Source: Cyanoderma ruficeps
Lineage: Eukaryota > Chordata > Aves > Passeriformes > Timaliidae
DNA: 64,000 nt
Direction: 5' to 3'
Assembly (NCBI GenBank): GCA_008694505.1
Contig: VZDJ01006028.1
Span: 1,706,369 to 1,770,368, forward strand
Shown in pieces: positions 46,404 to 61,758 of this stretch; position 1 is the first letter of the stretch, and each line of letters starts with the position of its first letter. Under the pieces are notes generated by a model. That model was not told the origin of the DNA, did not search any database, and saw only the letters and a list, made by a program, of their open reading frames with translations. Both the position numbers and the translations under genes were made by a program.

Positions 46404-49115
46404 GGTTTTGTTTTCAAATGGCATAATAAAAGCTTCTTGCTTCACTAAGGTATTTGAAGTTATTTCATGTTTGGAGTATTTAGAGGGAAATAAAATAAGG
46501 TCCACCTGTATATGCAGATGGGCACATACATGGGATGGGTGGATAGATTCATATTTTTGAGTTTTTGTTTTATACAATTAAATGCGTGCACACTTAAAAG
46601 AGAGATTATTATTTCGATATGATAAAGGAGACCTAAAAATGGTGAAAAAAGTTAAATCTTAACCAAAAGCATCCAGACACATTGCCATAAATCTGAAGAG
46701 AACTGTAAGGAATGTTAGGACAAGTGGAGGCGTAGACATTGGGAACACTGAAATCGTTCACAGTAACCATGACTTGAACTGCATTGACATTTTTATGATG
46801 TACTAAAGTAGAGTGTGAGTTTAACTTTCCATCAATTCAGCATGCAGACAAAGTTTTTGCAAGTATTGCTTGTCTGACACAAGATCAGAGTTGGTTCTAG
46901 TTGTAGGTAAAGGATTCAGCTGGTCTTTAGGGAATATAGACCATTTAACCAGATACACCTATGCTGACTGTGTTGAGCCCACCAGAGACATGAAAAACTC
47001 CCACTCCTGCTGCAGTCACCTTGTGGAGAGCAACTTGTAATGTAAAGACCTAGTCCTGGAATCTGCAGAACTTGCTTTTATCCTTCTCCACTTTCTCTAA
47101 CATGATTCAGAGCAGTTAAAAATTGCCTTCCAGGCCCCCTTCCTAATCACTTCTCTTCACCTTTTCTGTCCCAGTGCTAATCCTTCCACTGGCAGGAGGC
47201 TCAGGTCCTGCCCACTGATGGAGAAATACTTAGTTTTGATAAGGGAAGAAAAGTTCTGGTTAGGGTACAAAAAGTACCAAGAAGTTGTGTTACAAAGGAG
47301 GCGGCTTATTTTGGAACTTTCCTATAGTTTTACTTCTGTTAGGAATATGACAAATTCCAGATGGAAGGAAAAGCAAAAATAAATTAATCATTCAGCATTT
47401 AATAGTGGTTATATCTCCTCGTTGTAATTGTATTCAAAAGTACTGTATTGTATTTAATTTAAATTCATCAAATGTGACAACTTGGAAATACTGAGAACAA
47501 ATTTGAGAGTTGTGTTTTCGGTACCATGACGATGTGTTCTGCAATTAATTGTTTACATTGAATTGGGTAAATTGTGATAAAAACTAGATTTAAAAAAACC
47601 AACAACTTATCTTCACCATTGAAACAGATTTCAGGCAAACACTGTGATTTCTTATGAAATGTATTTATTTTTATTCTAAAATATTAAAATATTGAATTGC
47701 TTCTTACCATTGACTGCATGTAAGGAAAAAATACTTTCATTTGTAAAACTTCACTTTTTATTGGTAAATATTTAAAAATGAAAGCTTCAAAACTGATTTT
47801 TATTCAGTGTATTTATTGCAGATCAGTAACCTGGATGCCAAACTCAGAGTATCTTGTGATTCTGAACACACATACACGTATTGGTTTATAGGAAGTCATG
47901 AAATAGATTAATTGTAATAATTTGATGGGTAGTCTGCTCCAAGTTGCCATTTTGCAGAAAGTGACATCCTTTCAGAGAATATGACTTTCCCTTCAGAAGA
48001 GATGTGGAGCAAACATAATTTCTTTACCGGCTTTAGTAACTTATTAAAGGACCTAGACTTAATATCTGTACATGAATAGTTACTTTAAAATAAACATAGC
48101 ATTAAAAGAAATTAAAAAAAAAATATTGTCAAAAGCAAGGGACCTGAGAAGTCAGATGACAGAAGGCAATCTTGTTTGGGAGACCTTTCCTAAAAGTGAC
48201 TGAAATAAACTTTTTTCTAATTTTACTCTGCCTGAAAATTGTATATTATGAGATACTTTTAAAGGAACTCTGGCTAAATAAATTAATATATAAGCCTAAA
48301 ACACCACCCTAGATGCTACTCAAACTGCACTAAGTTGACAGCAAATTAAAACTTGTGACCTTGAAAGAAAAACTATTCACTTGGAGTTAAATTCAGAAGG
48401 AGGGAAAAAAAAAAGTGAAAACAATTCGGTAAATAATTTCCTTCATGATGTAAAAAATTGATAAGCCTAGATACATGTAATATTTAAAATTCTGAAATAA
48501 ATTAGTCAAATATGTATATAAAGTTTAAAATACCAGAATAATGTCCCTAAGTGGAACACTTCCCTGTCTAGTCATATATTTGGTTGCTTTTCTCATCAGA
48601 CAAAAAATATTAAATTGAATTCTTTAACAGCATAGTCCTAAATGCATAGAACAAACAAACATTAAATATATGAAAAAACTATGATGAAGTAGTGGAGGAT
48701 TAAAAGAAAGCCTGAGAGAATGGAGCAGACTACTGAAAAGCATTTAAGAGTTTTTCAGTTCATTGCTTCTTGGACCAAATCTCTTTGGACACTTCCAATT
48801 TTTTTCTCTAGCAAATAAACCATTGCCCTTAGCCCCTATTGAAAAGTCCCTCTCTGAAGTGATTATTTTGAACTAAATTATTATTTATAAAATGTTTGCC
48901 TATATTAGGTGCACTTCCAAGTTTTTATCAATATTTTAAATACTGTTACATTTATCAGAATGTTGCAAATATGATGGAAAATTAATTTCAATTGTTATAA
49001 ATGGGATATGTCAAAATTACTAATCTATGTTTCCTATTTCAGTGGTGGGACAATATTTTAAAGATATGTATGATAAAATTCCAGTTCTTCATATTTTTCT
49101 TTCCTTTCTTTTCAG

Positions 49116-49301
49116 CTGTGTCTTGTGGCATTCCTGAGTCCCCAGGGAATGGTTCAGTTATAGGTAATGAATTCACTTTGGGCAGTAGATTGATATATGA
49201 ATGTAATGAGGGCTTCAAGCTAGAATCTAGTCAACAAGCAACAGCAGTGTGTCAAGAAGATGGATTATGGAGCAACAAAGGGAGGCCGCCTGTTTGCAAA
49301 T
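49116..49301 (+). CDS. CSMD1: CSMD1 exon: Sushi/CCP domain, tandem run
   Basis: This 186-base exon follows 'ctttcttttcag' and ends 'aaat|gtaagt', phase 1 at both ends. It encodes a complete Sushi domain starting 'AVSCGIPESPGNGS' with cysteines in 'SC', 'YEC', 'AVC' and 'PVC', Trp in 'DGLWSNKG', and sequon NGS. The stretch 'FKLESSQQATAVCQEDGLW' is essentially the human CSMD1 sequence as I remember it, and this is the main reason for choosing CSMD1 over CSMD3. The last base is t, so the linker codon made with the next exon is Ser (tct), where I recall Pro. Confidence 0.93.
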
Positions 49302-50144
49302 GTAAGTGGGCATGTATTCCTCAGTAATATTCCCCCAGAACTTCTGGGGAAATTCTTCACTGCTGATGTTTAGGTTTTACATATACATATGCCCTGAAGT
49401 GGCCATTCAGGAATGCATCATCATTTATCATGTAGTAAAGTAGAAGAAGCCCATAAATTTGTTTAATTAAAAAATCCTTGTTTTATCTTTTTCAAAACAT
49501 CTGAATTTAAATCGTTAGATAATTAAATTTCTTGTATATTTTCTTATTATGAATAATATACCCTTCACCATGGTGAGTTATAATCACCAATTATAATTTC
49601 TTTTCTAATATAGCTTCCAAAGTAATAAAAGCAAAAAATGTTTCTTAAAATGTTAGTGTAGATAATTAAGTTGGAAAAGAGTCCTTCAGCCTTCATTTCT
49701 GGCTTCTGTCAGGAGCAGCCAATGTAATGCAGACTCGTCTGCTACATGGTATAGCCTCTCATTTGCATTGGGCAGACCGTGCTTCTCTCTGTCCTGCATC
49801 AAAACAATAATTACCTGAGCCTGACTTCAACTTGACTTGAGATTCTCATTAGGACATAATCTCAAATTTAATAATTGCTATAACACTGTGTAAAAATTCT
49901 GAGACTTAATTTAGAATCTTGATCTAATCAACAGCATATGTGTGTGCCTTCCAGATTCTGAATTTGATAAGCACTCTAATTTTTCAAACAAGCAAAATTC
50001 AATTCATTTTCAAAGAAATAGTAAAATGAGGCACACACAAGAATTGTGAAGTTATACATGATTGCGAACGGGTTTTCATTTATTTGAATCAATTCATAGC
50101 AAATAATTGTTAGAAAATATTTTTGAAAGTTATTTGAGAGAATT

Positions 50145-50373
50145 TCTAGGCATCCTTGACAGATGGTCATTTAACCTAATCTTGAACACCCTCCTGAATG
50201 CTCTTTCAGTAATTTACTTTCCCCCTTGCAGTTCTTCCTAGTACTTACATAATCTGAAGGTGGTTTTCTGTAGTGGAAAGGCCTTGTTTCATTTTGTATC
50301 CACAGTGGACAAATAGAAGTTACTTAATCCTTTTTTATTCTTCTTACTGTATTTGAAAACTGTTATATTTTCA
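50145..50373 (-). mobile_element. Old CR1 fragment, 3' part, left of a nested LTR
   Basis: Antisense CR1 text: 'ccttgacagatggtcattta', 'cctaatcttgaacaccctcc', 'gtatttgaaaactgttatat'. It stops at an LTR and resumes at about 51234. Confidence 0.7.
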
Positions 50374-51233
50374 GTGTAGTGGGTTATCCTTGGTGAGCTT
50401 TCATACCTCACCCAGCTGTTCACTTCCTTTCCCCTTTCAACCAGATGGGAAAAAATCGGATGAAAAATCTCATGGATCAAGATAAGGACAGAGAGAGGAT
50501 TCAGCTTGGAAAAAGTTAATTTAATGTATTGACAATTAAAATAAGGTAAAATAAACTTCAGAAAATAAAGGTTAAAAACCATCAAAACAATGCTTTCCTG
50601 CCTCTATATCCAGGGTCACTTTCATTCTGTTGGTTCTTTTCCTTAGTCCAGCCAGTGCTAGGGGATAAGGAATGGGAGTTGTGGTCAGTGTATTAAAGGC
50701 TTCTCTCTGCTTCTCCTTCCTCCTTGTACTTTTCCTCTGCTCCAGCATGTGTCTTCTTCATGAGCTACTGAACTTCAAGATAAACTTGCTCTAGTGTGTC
50801 TCTTCCACCAGCTGCAGATTCTTCAAGAAATAATATCCCCCTGCTCCAGTGTGGGCTGCAGTATGGATATCTTCTCTGGCATGGTCCTCTCCATTGGGCT
50901 GCAGCAAAACACCAGCTCTGGTGTCTGGAACTCCTCCCTCCTACGTGACCTTAGTGTTCCCTCTGCTGTTTCTCACTCTTTTTGTTCCTGCCCTCTCTGC
51001 CTGCGCAGTCTTGCCCTTTCCTAAGCATAGTTTCCCAGAGGTGCTGCCATCATGGCTGCAGATCTCAGCTGTGTTCTGCAGTGGGTCTTTTGGAGCTGAC
51101 TGTGCCCACAAGCCTCTCCTCACAAAGGCCACCCTGGAGCTGCTCGCTCCCCCCTGCCAACACCTTGACTCCTGAATCCAGTGCACTCGGTCACCTTTCC
51201 TGTAGAGAGAGCTCTTATTGTGATTCATTTTCA
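50374..51233 (+). mobile_element. Avian endogenous retrovirus solo LTR nested in an old CR1
   Basis: It opens 'gtgtagtgggttatccttgg' and has 'ggatcaagataaggacagag', 'gggaatgggagttgtgg'-like text at 50667-50685, and repeated 'ctgctccagtgtgggctgca'-type units between 50745 and 50900, all typical of a long (about 0.9-1 kb) avian LTR. Part of the 3' end, including the 'tgtctctgcagat'-like segments, has diverged. The 108-, 125- and 97-codon open frames here are within the LTR and not genes. The same 7 bases, 'attttca', occur at 50367-50373 and 51227-51233, a candidate target-site duplication. No internal viral genes are present. Confidence 0.75.
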
Positions 51234-51415
51234 CTCTTCTTTCCTACTTTTAGGACCAGTGATTCTCATTATTGTCCTCTGGACAATCTCCAATTGATCT
51301 TCACCTTTCTTGAAGGGCAGTGCCTAAAACTGTACACAGCAATTCCACAGAGTACATAAAGAGGATTATTCAAAACCAGCTGTGATCTCACAGACATGAT
51401 CTGAATTCAGAGTCG
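51234..51415 (-). mobile_element. Old CR1 fragment, continuation right of the nested LTR
   Basis: The text 'ggacaatctccaattgatct', 'cacctttcttgaagggcagt' and 'cctaaaactgtacacagcaa' is the part of CR1 that should follow 'gtatttgaaaactgttat' at the left. The two parts therefore belong to one copy. Confidence 0.7.
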
Positions 51416-52459
51416 TGTACAGAGGGAAGGTAGTGCTCCAGTGAATTGAAGTGAGCTTCATTCTCTGAAAAAAATTGACAATGTACAAAGCACATATCTT
51501 GAATGATTAATCAGCAAAAATGTCAACAGATTTTTTTTTTTCCAAGGGAAGAGATCAGATAAACTATCTGGGGACTAGATACACTAAATTAATAAACTAT
51601 ATCTGCAGTGATCAAAACAAAACAGAACAAAAGCTTGTATTATTGAAATGGTCAAATTTAATCTTACAATGACTACCCAAAAAACAAAGCTTAATTATTA
51701 ACATTTAACACACCTTTCAACATTAAAAATTTTGTTTAGTATTTATAATAAACTAACTAGATACTTTCTTCTCGTCTTTGTCTTCTCTTTTGCTTTTGTA
51801 AAAAATTATTGTTTGAAAAAGAATCCAATTACTTCTAAATCTAGGCATGCTAAACTAAAGTGCTAGTGATGTATATGACAATTTAAAATCAATATTTTCA
51901 GAATGGATTGATATTCAGAGGCAGGCATGCATTACCCAAGATTTCTTACTTGCAAAGTGCAGAAGAGCTTAGACAATCTGCATAACAACCTGTTTTTCTC
52001 AGTATTGCTGCTGTAAGAATAAATATATTTAGTCTCCAGAAACAAAAACATCTCTTACTTGATGGGAAGCAAATGCAGAACAGAAAGGTAAATGGCAAAT
52101 AAATAGGCCTTGTTTTATTCCCATGTCTATTAAAATAAAGGTTGAAATCAGGGAATTTTGTTTTGCAAAGCACCTCTGATAATATCATGCCTGAGACAGA
52201 TGTTTGAAACGCATTTCTTTTCATTAAAAGTATTTACATCAGATTTGAGGCATGACAAATATAATTCGTGATGGTCATAGAGAAAGACACAGATGTATCA
52301 TGGATATAAGGCTATTGAATTTAACTACAGAAAATACAATGCAAGAGATATCTACTAAGAAAGCTCAACTGAATGACAAACATCTTACTTCAGTTATTCT
52401 GCATAGAGATCCCCAGAACATGATGAAAGGAAGAGATTTCTCTTCTGCTCTTCCATACA

Positions 52460-53290
52460 GTCATAGAATCAGAGAATAGTTTGGGTTGGAAGGAATAATA
52501 ATGATCAACTAGTTCTTACTCCTCTGCCATGGACAGGAATACCTTCCACTAGACCAGGTTGCTTATGGCCTCATCTAACCTGGCTTTGAACACTTACCAG
52601 AATGGGACAGTCCCAGCTTCTCTAGGAAACCTGTTCCAGTGCCTCACCACTCTCATAGTGAAGAATTTCTAATCTAAACTCACTCTCTTTAAATTTGAAA
52701 CCATTACTCCTTTTTCTATCACTACATGCTCTTTTGAACCGTCTCTCTCTAGCTCTCTTGTAGCCCCCTTTAGGCACTGCAAGGATGCTCTAAAGTCTCC
52801 AAAGAGCCTACTTTTCTCCAGGCTGAATGACATCAACTCCTTCAGCCTGTCATCATCAGAGGTTCTCCAGCCCACTGATCATCTTCTCTGGATTAACTCC
52901 AACAGGTCCACATCCTTCTTTTGTTGGGGGTCCTAGAGCTGGACACAGTATTCCATGTGGGGTCTCATGAGAGCAGCATAGAGGGGTAAAAGTCACTTCT
53001 CTCACCCTATTGGTCTCAATTCTTTCAGTGCAGCCCAGAATATGGCTGGACTTCTGCACGGCAGGTGCACATTGCTGGCTCATGTCAAGCTTCTCATCAA
53101 CCAACACCCCAAGTCCTTCTCCTCAGGACTTCTCTCAATTTATTCTGTGCCCAGCCTCTACTCATGTCTCAGACTGCCCGGATCCATGGGCAGGACCTTG
53201 CACTTGGCATTGTTGAACTTCACAAGGTTCACCTTTATCCATTGATTTGTTTGCTTATCAAATCCATGTCTCTCTACCATTTGCTCTTAC
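52460..53290 (-). mobile_element. CR1 retrotransposon, 0.8 kb 3' fragment
   Basis: It begins at the CR1 tail ('gtcatagaatcagagaatag'), then 'ggttggaaggaataataatg' and the ORF2 C-terminus in reverse. The minus-strand reading has LVDEKLDMSQQC-type text (53075-53107) and ...SFSLEKSRLFGDF (about 52800-52840), CR1 ORF2 motifs. It is 5'-truncated at about 53290, the usual CR1 form. Confidence 0.9.
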
Positions 53291-54735
53291 CGCTTTCCTT
53301 TTCATAGAAATATGTGGATGCATAACCTAGAATATTGAATTTATGGTTCATTCTTCTAGCATTTTAACTGGCTGAGATAATCCCTATAGCTGCATAACTT
53401 TATTGCTGTTTTTCACTGTTCCTTTAATACATTTATTCAAAGATTCAAATCATGTCCTTGACTGGTTCATGCTAATTTTTCTAACATCAAATATTTTAAG
53501 GAACAGCTAATAGCACTTTTTCATAATGTTCATATCGCAGATTTCACTGTAGATGGTTTTTTTGAAGGTATGGTGTGCTGAGCTGTGACTGTGATGGTTC
53601 AGACATTTTTTTTCTAGGAACTAATTGAAAAATAATTATAAATTTTATAATTTATAAGTTTATAAATTAGCCTTTTTAATAACTTTCAATATGTTTGGAA
53701 AATATTTCATTTTAGAGCTAGGAATCATAAGTAGTTCTGGAATAAAACATTAGTTGTAGTATAAATAGAAACCCAAATTTGCTAAGATAAATAGGCAAAG
53801 ATTCACCATCAAATCATCATAGATGTTGTGCTGGTGGTTTTTATTTGCTAAGACATCCAGAACATCATACCCATTTTCTTTAACATATCCTAAGGTCAGT
53901 AAGTATTTTTCGAAGTATTTTGTCAGGTTTTGGCATGTAACATGGAATATTTATTCAATGAACTGTAGTAAAACAGTTCATAAATTTAGAAATTTTTAAT
54001 TAGTCCAGATACATTAGACTGATAACAGATTGGCTTGATATAGCTGACTGGATTGACAGACTAATGCTGAATACCCCATGATCCTTTTGTTTATCCGTTT
54101 TGAGGTTTTGAAGCCTTTCCTCTTTGAATATATCGACCAAGACAAGCAGTTTAATTTTTTCCCTTTCTATCAGAATACTGAGACTTTCAACTTGCTCAAG
54201 TGATCCTATTTTGTTCTTAGGTCATTGTTCATAGATTCTATGATCTATTGGATTACTTGGTTTCCTACTCTCTTCTAATTTTATTAATATTTGTGAATTT
54301 AAAACACAAGTTTCTCAGATATTTCAGATATAATGCATGACTTCACCTTAATGTTGCTCTTATTTTTAAGGTAATAGTGAAGTTATTCAAAAGATTGTAT
54401 TTGAAAAATGTAGGTCACAGCATTAGGTTTATCAAATATCCTTTCCCCTTTTTCTGTGGTTGTTAACTACCAGCGGAAGAATGGCAATCAAGTATCATGT
54501 GCTCCTTGAGAGTAATAATAGCAAGTATTGCTAAGCAGAAAGTTCCTGCAATTGACATATTTTTCCATCATGAACATTGTACATTTTTCCTTTGAAAAAG
54601 ATAATTGCACTCGGAGTCACAATATTCAAGATACTCTTGAAGAGCAACCTCCAGATGTTTTTCAACACTTCCCAGAAGAAGCTTTTCCATGAAGATTATT
54701 TTTCACTTTTGGTATTTAGAGCAGTAAAGGAGTAA

Positions 54736-56510
54736 AATTTTTCACTAAAGTGAGACTGGCAGGCCTGTGGCTTCCAGGGTCCTCCTTTTTGCCTTTCTTG
54801 AAGATTGGGACAATGTTCTCCAGCTTCCAGTCAGGTGGGACCTCTCCAGATTCCCAAGACTGCTCAAAAATCATCAAGAGCTTTTGCGATGACATCACCA
54901 AGCTCTTTGAGGATTCTTGGATGAATCCTATCAGGCCCCATACATCTGTAGGGATCCAGCTGGAGCAGCAGATCTCACACAGTTTCAGGGTTGACTTGGA
55001 GTTTGTCATTCTCATAGTCATGGTCCTCCAGTTCAGGGTGCTGAGACCCCCTTGGTCCATCATCTGTGTCGAAGCAAAGGCAAAGAATGCGTTAAGCACC
55101 TCTGCTTTGTCCATGTCCCTGTTTGTGAGGTGACTGTCCTCATCCTGTAATAGAACTATGTCATTTCTACATTGACTTTTGCTATTAATACATTTCAAAG
55201 AACTCTTTTTATTGTCCACAGTATTTTTGGCCAGCTTCAACTCCACTTGAGTTTTGATGGGATAAGTTTTCTCCCTACAGTGGCAAGCAGCATCTCTGCA
55301 TTCTTCCATGACACCTTACTTCCACAGGGCATACACCTTCCTTTTTCCCCTTCTTTCCAAGAGAAGATTCCTGGTCAACCAAGCCAGCCTTTTGCCTTAT
55401 CTACTTGACTTACAACATTTGGGAATTGCCTGGTCCTCTGCCCTTGGGATGTAATGCTTAAAAAGTAACCAGTACTTAATGACTCTCACACCTGCAAAAA
55501 TGTTTTCCATGGGGATTTTACTTACTAGTTCCCTGAGAAGTTTGAAGTCTGCTCTCCTCATTCCAGAGTTGAAGTTTTGCTGGCATTATTCCTCCTGGCA
55601 ACGGAAATTTTAAACTCAGCAGCTTTAAGGTCACTGAGGCCAAGACAGCCACCAATCTTCGCTTACAAGATGCTCCCTGTTGACAAGCAATAGATCAAGG
55701 AGGGTGTCTTTCCAAGCCAGCTCCCTGAGGACCTCTCCCATAAAGTTGTCATCCAGTTTTTTTAGGTAATTTCTGTCAAGTTGAAGTCCCCCGTAAGGAT
55801 AAGAGCAGTTGACTTGGAAACATCCATTAGTTGCTCAAAGAATAATTTGTTGGCATCATCTTCCTAGCTGTAGGTGTACAGTAGGCTCCCACAATGACAT
55901 TCATATGATTTATTTGTCCCTTGATTGTTATCCAGAAACTCTCAACTGAGCCATTGCCAACTGAGAACTCCATTTTTCTACCCATTCTATTACATCAATG
56001 CCGCCCCCTCACCATCTGTTGCCTTTTTTGCCCTATCTATCTCTCCTAAAGAGCCTGTAATCATCAAGAGTGCACTCCAGTCACAGGACTCATCCCACCT
56101 GGTTTAATTTATGACAATTAAATCAAACAGGGACTGCGGCAAAGCTTGGAGCTCATTTTGTTTTACTTATGCTGTGTGCATGTGTAGAAATATTTTAAGT
56201 GTGATACTTTGTAGCCAGCACCTTGTGAAGCAGATTGAGGGATTAGTGGTTTTTTTCCTCAAATTTTGGCACACCGTACCATTGCTCATCACTGCCAAGC
56301 CTGGTATTTTCCCTTTCCCCCTTCCAGACCACTTTAAAATTCTGTCAGTGAGCCCCACTAGCTCTTGTGGTAGAGATCTTTTTCCCCTCTGAGAAAGGTG
56401 CATCCTTTTAGGTGTCAGTAGACCAAGTGTTAAGTAGATCAACAAACCCCAAATTCTCCACTTACAACCGGCTCAAAGCCATGTGTTGACCTGACAAATC
56501 TGCCTATTTG
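54736..56510 (-). mobile_element. Long CR1 fragment: endonuclease and N-terminal reverse transcriptase, no 3' end
   Basis: The minus strand carries CR1 ORF2 from upstream of the endonuclease to early reverse transcriptase. The endonuclease motif 'LTGDFN' reads near 55780-55805, and LREL...LDLLLVN-type text follows at about 55670-55735. The 197-codon open frame at 54716-55309 includes 'SGEVPPDWKLENIVPIFKKG' and 'DPGSHRPASLT', the classic CR1 RT entry. Frames break elsewhere, so it is inactive. It ends at about 54736 in mid-RT instead of at a CR1 tail. Confidence 0.85.
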
Positions 56511-57648
56511 GGCTTTATAACAACTCTCTTTTATGGCAATTATATGTAATTTTGAAGTCCTTGCTTTTGAGTCTATTCAAAATTATCAATATATGGAGAT
56601 CGTCATGTCATTAAAATAGATAATCATGATTTCAAATTATAATTATGTTTTCTGACCTGTATTTTATGTAACTCAATATTATTCATACATTTTTGTATAA
56701 AAATGCCTGGAGAAGTAAGAGAACATCTTCATATCTGCAAGAAGTTGATAATCCATTGCAGAGTTTCATCTATGTAAATGAGAATTTAAATAGTGCCCAG
56801 ACCATCATTTCCAAGAGACTGACCATAAGGGGAAGCTGATGCACTTATTCATAAACCATGTGCACAGAATCAAGCATCTGTTAATAGTTACTTTTTTGTT
56901 TCTTGAAGGATGAGGAATTTAATAAATCAAAATCAGTCCCTGTAAAATTAAATTTTTTCATGCAGCAGGTTTAGTTGATTACATCAACACAGCCTAGAAA
57001 TATATTCTGTATTGAAGAACATCTTGAATTGGAAATTGTACATTTATGCATTAGAATCTGATAGTTGTAAAGTGTGCTTGCAAATCTAAGTATATCTATA
57101 GATAAAGAATAAATTGCATGCTGACCTCAGTATGTAGAGGTAACATCTATGCAGCTTATTTGCATATTCTGAAATAACTGAGCCTGTCTTGAAATGTCCT
57201 ATGGTTAAGACTAAAATTTTTGCTATTGGACTAAATAAAAAAAAATTGCTTTCATATTTGAAAGAACCAATAAAACTATTGTTTGGCATGGGGAGTGATA
57301 AAAATGTTAAAGTTGATAGGCATTAAGTTCCTATTTAGAATATGTGTTGTTTTCTGAAAGACTTGTATGATTATCACTACAAGATGTTAAGTAGAGTGCT
57401 TCGACATGCATATTTTATTTAACAACAAGCACAGAAAAATGTTTCTTGGTTGATAGTTCATCATCTTTCCATAGCTATGAAACACAGTTTAGTATCAATA
57501 CCAAAATAAATTAAATTAGGAGTTAGGAAGTCCTCAATTAACCTGGGATGCCATTCTTCAGCAGTCAAAATATAATTTTAAAGACCAAAATGAAGACCTA
57601 TTAAGTTTCAAACTAATTGTACACTGGCGATCCTTCCCAAGATATACT

Positions 57649-57662
57649 AAAAAAAAAAAAAA
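57649..57662 (+). repeat. 14-base A run
   Basis: An uninterrupted A run in AT-rich intron; no attached element seen. Confidence 0.9.
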
Positions 57663-58892
57663 CCCTAACAAAATATTCTACAATTTCAACTCAATATAAC
57701 ATTATATGTCATTTGGAAGTTCTTGAAATTATTTCTCCTTTATAAATACTTATACATCTTTATAGATATGGTGTTCAGTTCTGATTTTCCTGGATGCCAA
57801 AATTTGCCATGGGTAAGATAATTATTGGAAAAGGTAGATGTTTAATTATAGCATTAACAATTAAATTTTTACAGGAATTTTGATTCCATCACTTTCCCTT
57901 TAGTTCAGTGATTGTCTGAACTAGTCTCTTCCATCACATATTCATACTAGTGATAAAGGCTCTTTATACCTCTCAGGCAGTGTCAAGTCTACAGAATATG
58001 TAATTATTTATTTGTGTACTTATTTTGCCAGCTTATTAGTCTTTTTCCTGGTGGAATGGTATGAATTTATTGTAGCATAAATGAGAACCGGACTCTTCTT
58101 TTTATTTCTTCATTTACATTTTTTACATATTTCCTCCTAATGCTTTTGTCTTCCACTGAACAACATATAAAGAAAGTAAATTCTGCTACTTCTTGTTGTT
58201 GGTTGGTTGATTTTGCTTGGAAAATACAGCTTTTTTTAACTGTTTCTGGGGTGGCAGTTTTTTTCTGAAGTATTCACTTAGTGAATCTCAGTGACATAAA
58301 CAGTCAATAATTCACCCAGACTTTTTCTATAGTAAGGAAATTCTGAATAACATAAGATTAGCAAATAGGATTAGCAAAAGATGAGAGATATAACTATTTT
58401 AAATAGCCCTAAATATTTTAATAATGCTAGTCTAGAGTCATAGGTACATTAAGATAGGATTCATGTCAATATCATAAATATTTTAAGCATTCTGTGGACT
58501 TAAATTGCAGAGCATCAAATTGAAACTGAAAAAAGAACATAAACTATACTTGTCTATTGTCAGTAACTGTTGCAAACATTACATAGCAATATTTGCCTTC
58601 CCTTTTACATCCACTATAGTCTGTGATGTGTTTCATCTGAAACTGTTGAAAAAAATCTCATCAGAGAGTATAATTGTATGTCATTGTTCCACTACATCCA
58701 CTAAATGAAAATATTCTACAAACTCCAGTTCAATTTGCAATACTCACTGTATGAGAATTGTTTTCTTAGTACTTGTATTTCCAAAATGATTATGTTATTC
58801 TATGTCTTAGATTGTGAAACATCTGCCAGTAAGGTGAGACATACGCCCATAAAGAAATTAGAGGGCATAATGTACGTGTCCTTTCTTCACAG

Positions 58893-59087
58893 CTGTAACC
58901 TGCCCCAGCATAGAGACTCTTCTGTCAGAACATGTTGTCTGGAGACTGATTTCTGGGTCACTGAATGAGTATGGAGCTCAAGTCATGCTCAGCTGCAGTC
59001 CTGGATATTATTTATTGGGCCGTAGACTCATACAGTGCAGGACTAATGGAACCTGGAGCATAGGCAATGAAAGGCCAACTTGTAAGG
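58893..59087 (+). CDS. CSMD1: CSMD1 exon: Sushi/CCP domain, tandem run
   Basis: This 195-base exon starts after 'cctttcttcacag' and ends 'aagg|gtaagg', phase 1 at both ends. The Sushi domain has cysteines in 'TC', 'LSC', 'IQC' and 'PTC', Trp in 'NGTWSIGNERP', and one sequon (NGT). 'SGSLNEYGAQVMLSCSPGYY' matches CSMD1 closely. An ORF scan from ATG shows only its second half (from 58985), because the exon has no early Met and the upstream intron is closed in this frame; the acceptor site and the first Cys at 'VTCPSIE' show the true start. Confidence 0.92.

Positions 59088-61758
<2,671 letters not shown>

Larger units (their letters stand above)
40856..49115 (+). other. CSMD1: CSMD1 intron, 8.3 kb
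   Basis: GT-AG phase 1 intron. It holds a GC-richer island of unknown origin around 43640-43960 with a strong hairpin, a plus-strand CR1 3' piece at 44825-44970, T runs at 44803-44817 and 46387-46403, and another GC-richer patch at about 46930-47230. The rest shows nothing. Confidence 0.85.
49302..58892 (+). other. CSMD1: CSMD1 intron, 9.6 kb, repeat-dense
   Basis: GT-AG phase 1 intron and the most repeat-rich part of the window. It holds an old CR1 split by an LTR (50145-51415), a CR1 3' piece (52460-53290) and a long CR1 endonuclease-RT piece (54736-56510), all three CR1 copies on the minus strand. A 14-base A run is at 57649-57662. The 56511-58892 part is AT-rich and unmarked. Confidence 0.85.

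Noticed and set aside
50849..51359. Overlapping 108- and 125-codon plus-strand open frames
   Set aside because: They lie within the LTR at 50374-51233 and its CR1 flank; composition is typical of LTR non-coding repeats.
54716..55309. 197-codon minus-strand open frame as a separate gene
   Set aside because: Its residues (SGEVPPDW, KKGKKEDPGSHRPASLT) are CR1 reverse transcriptase text, and the frame breaks on both sides.
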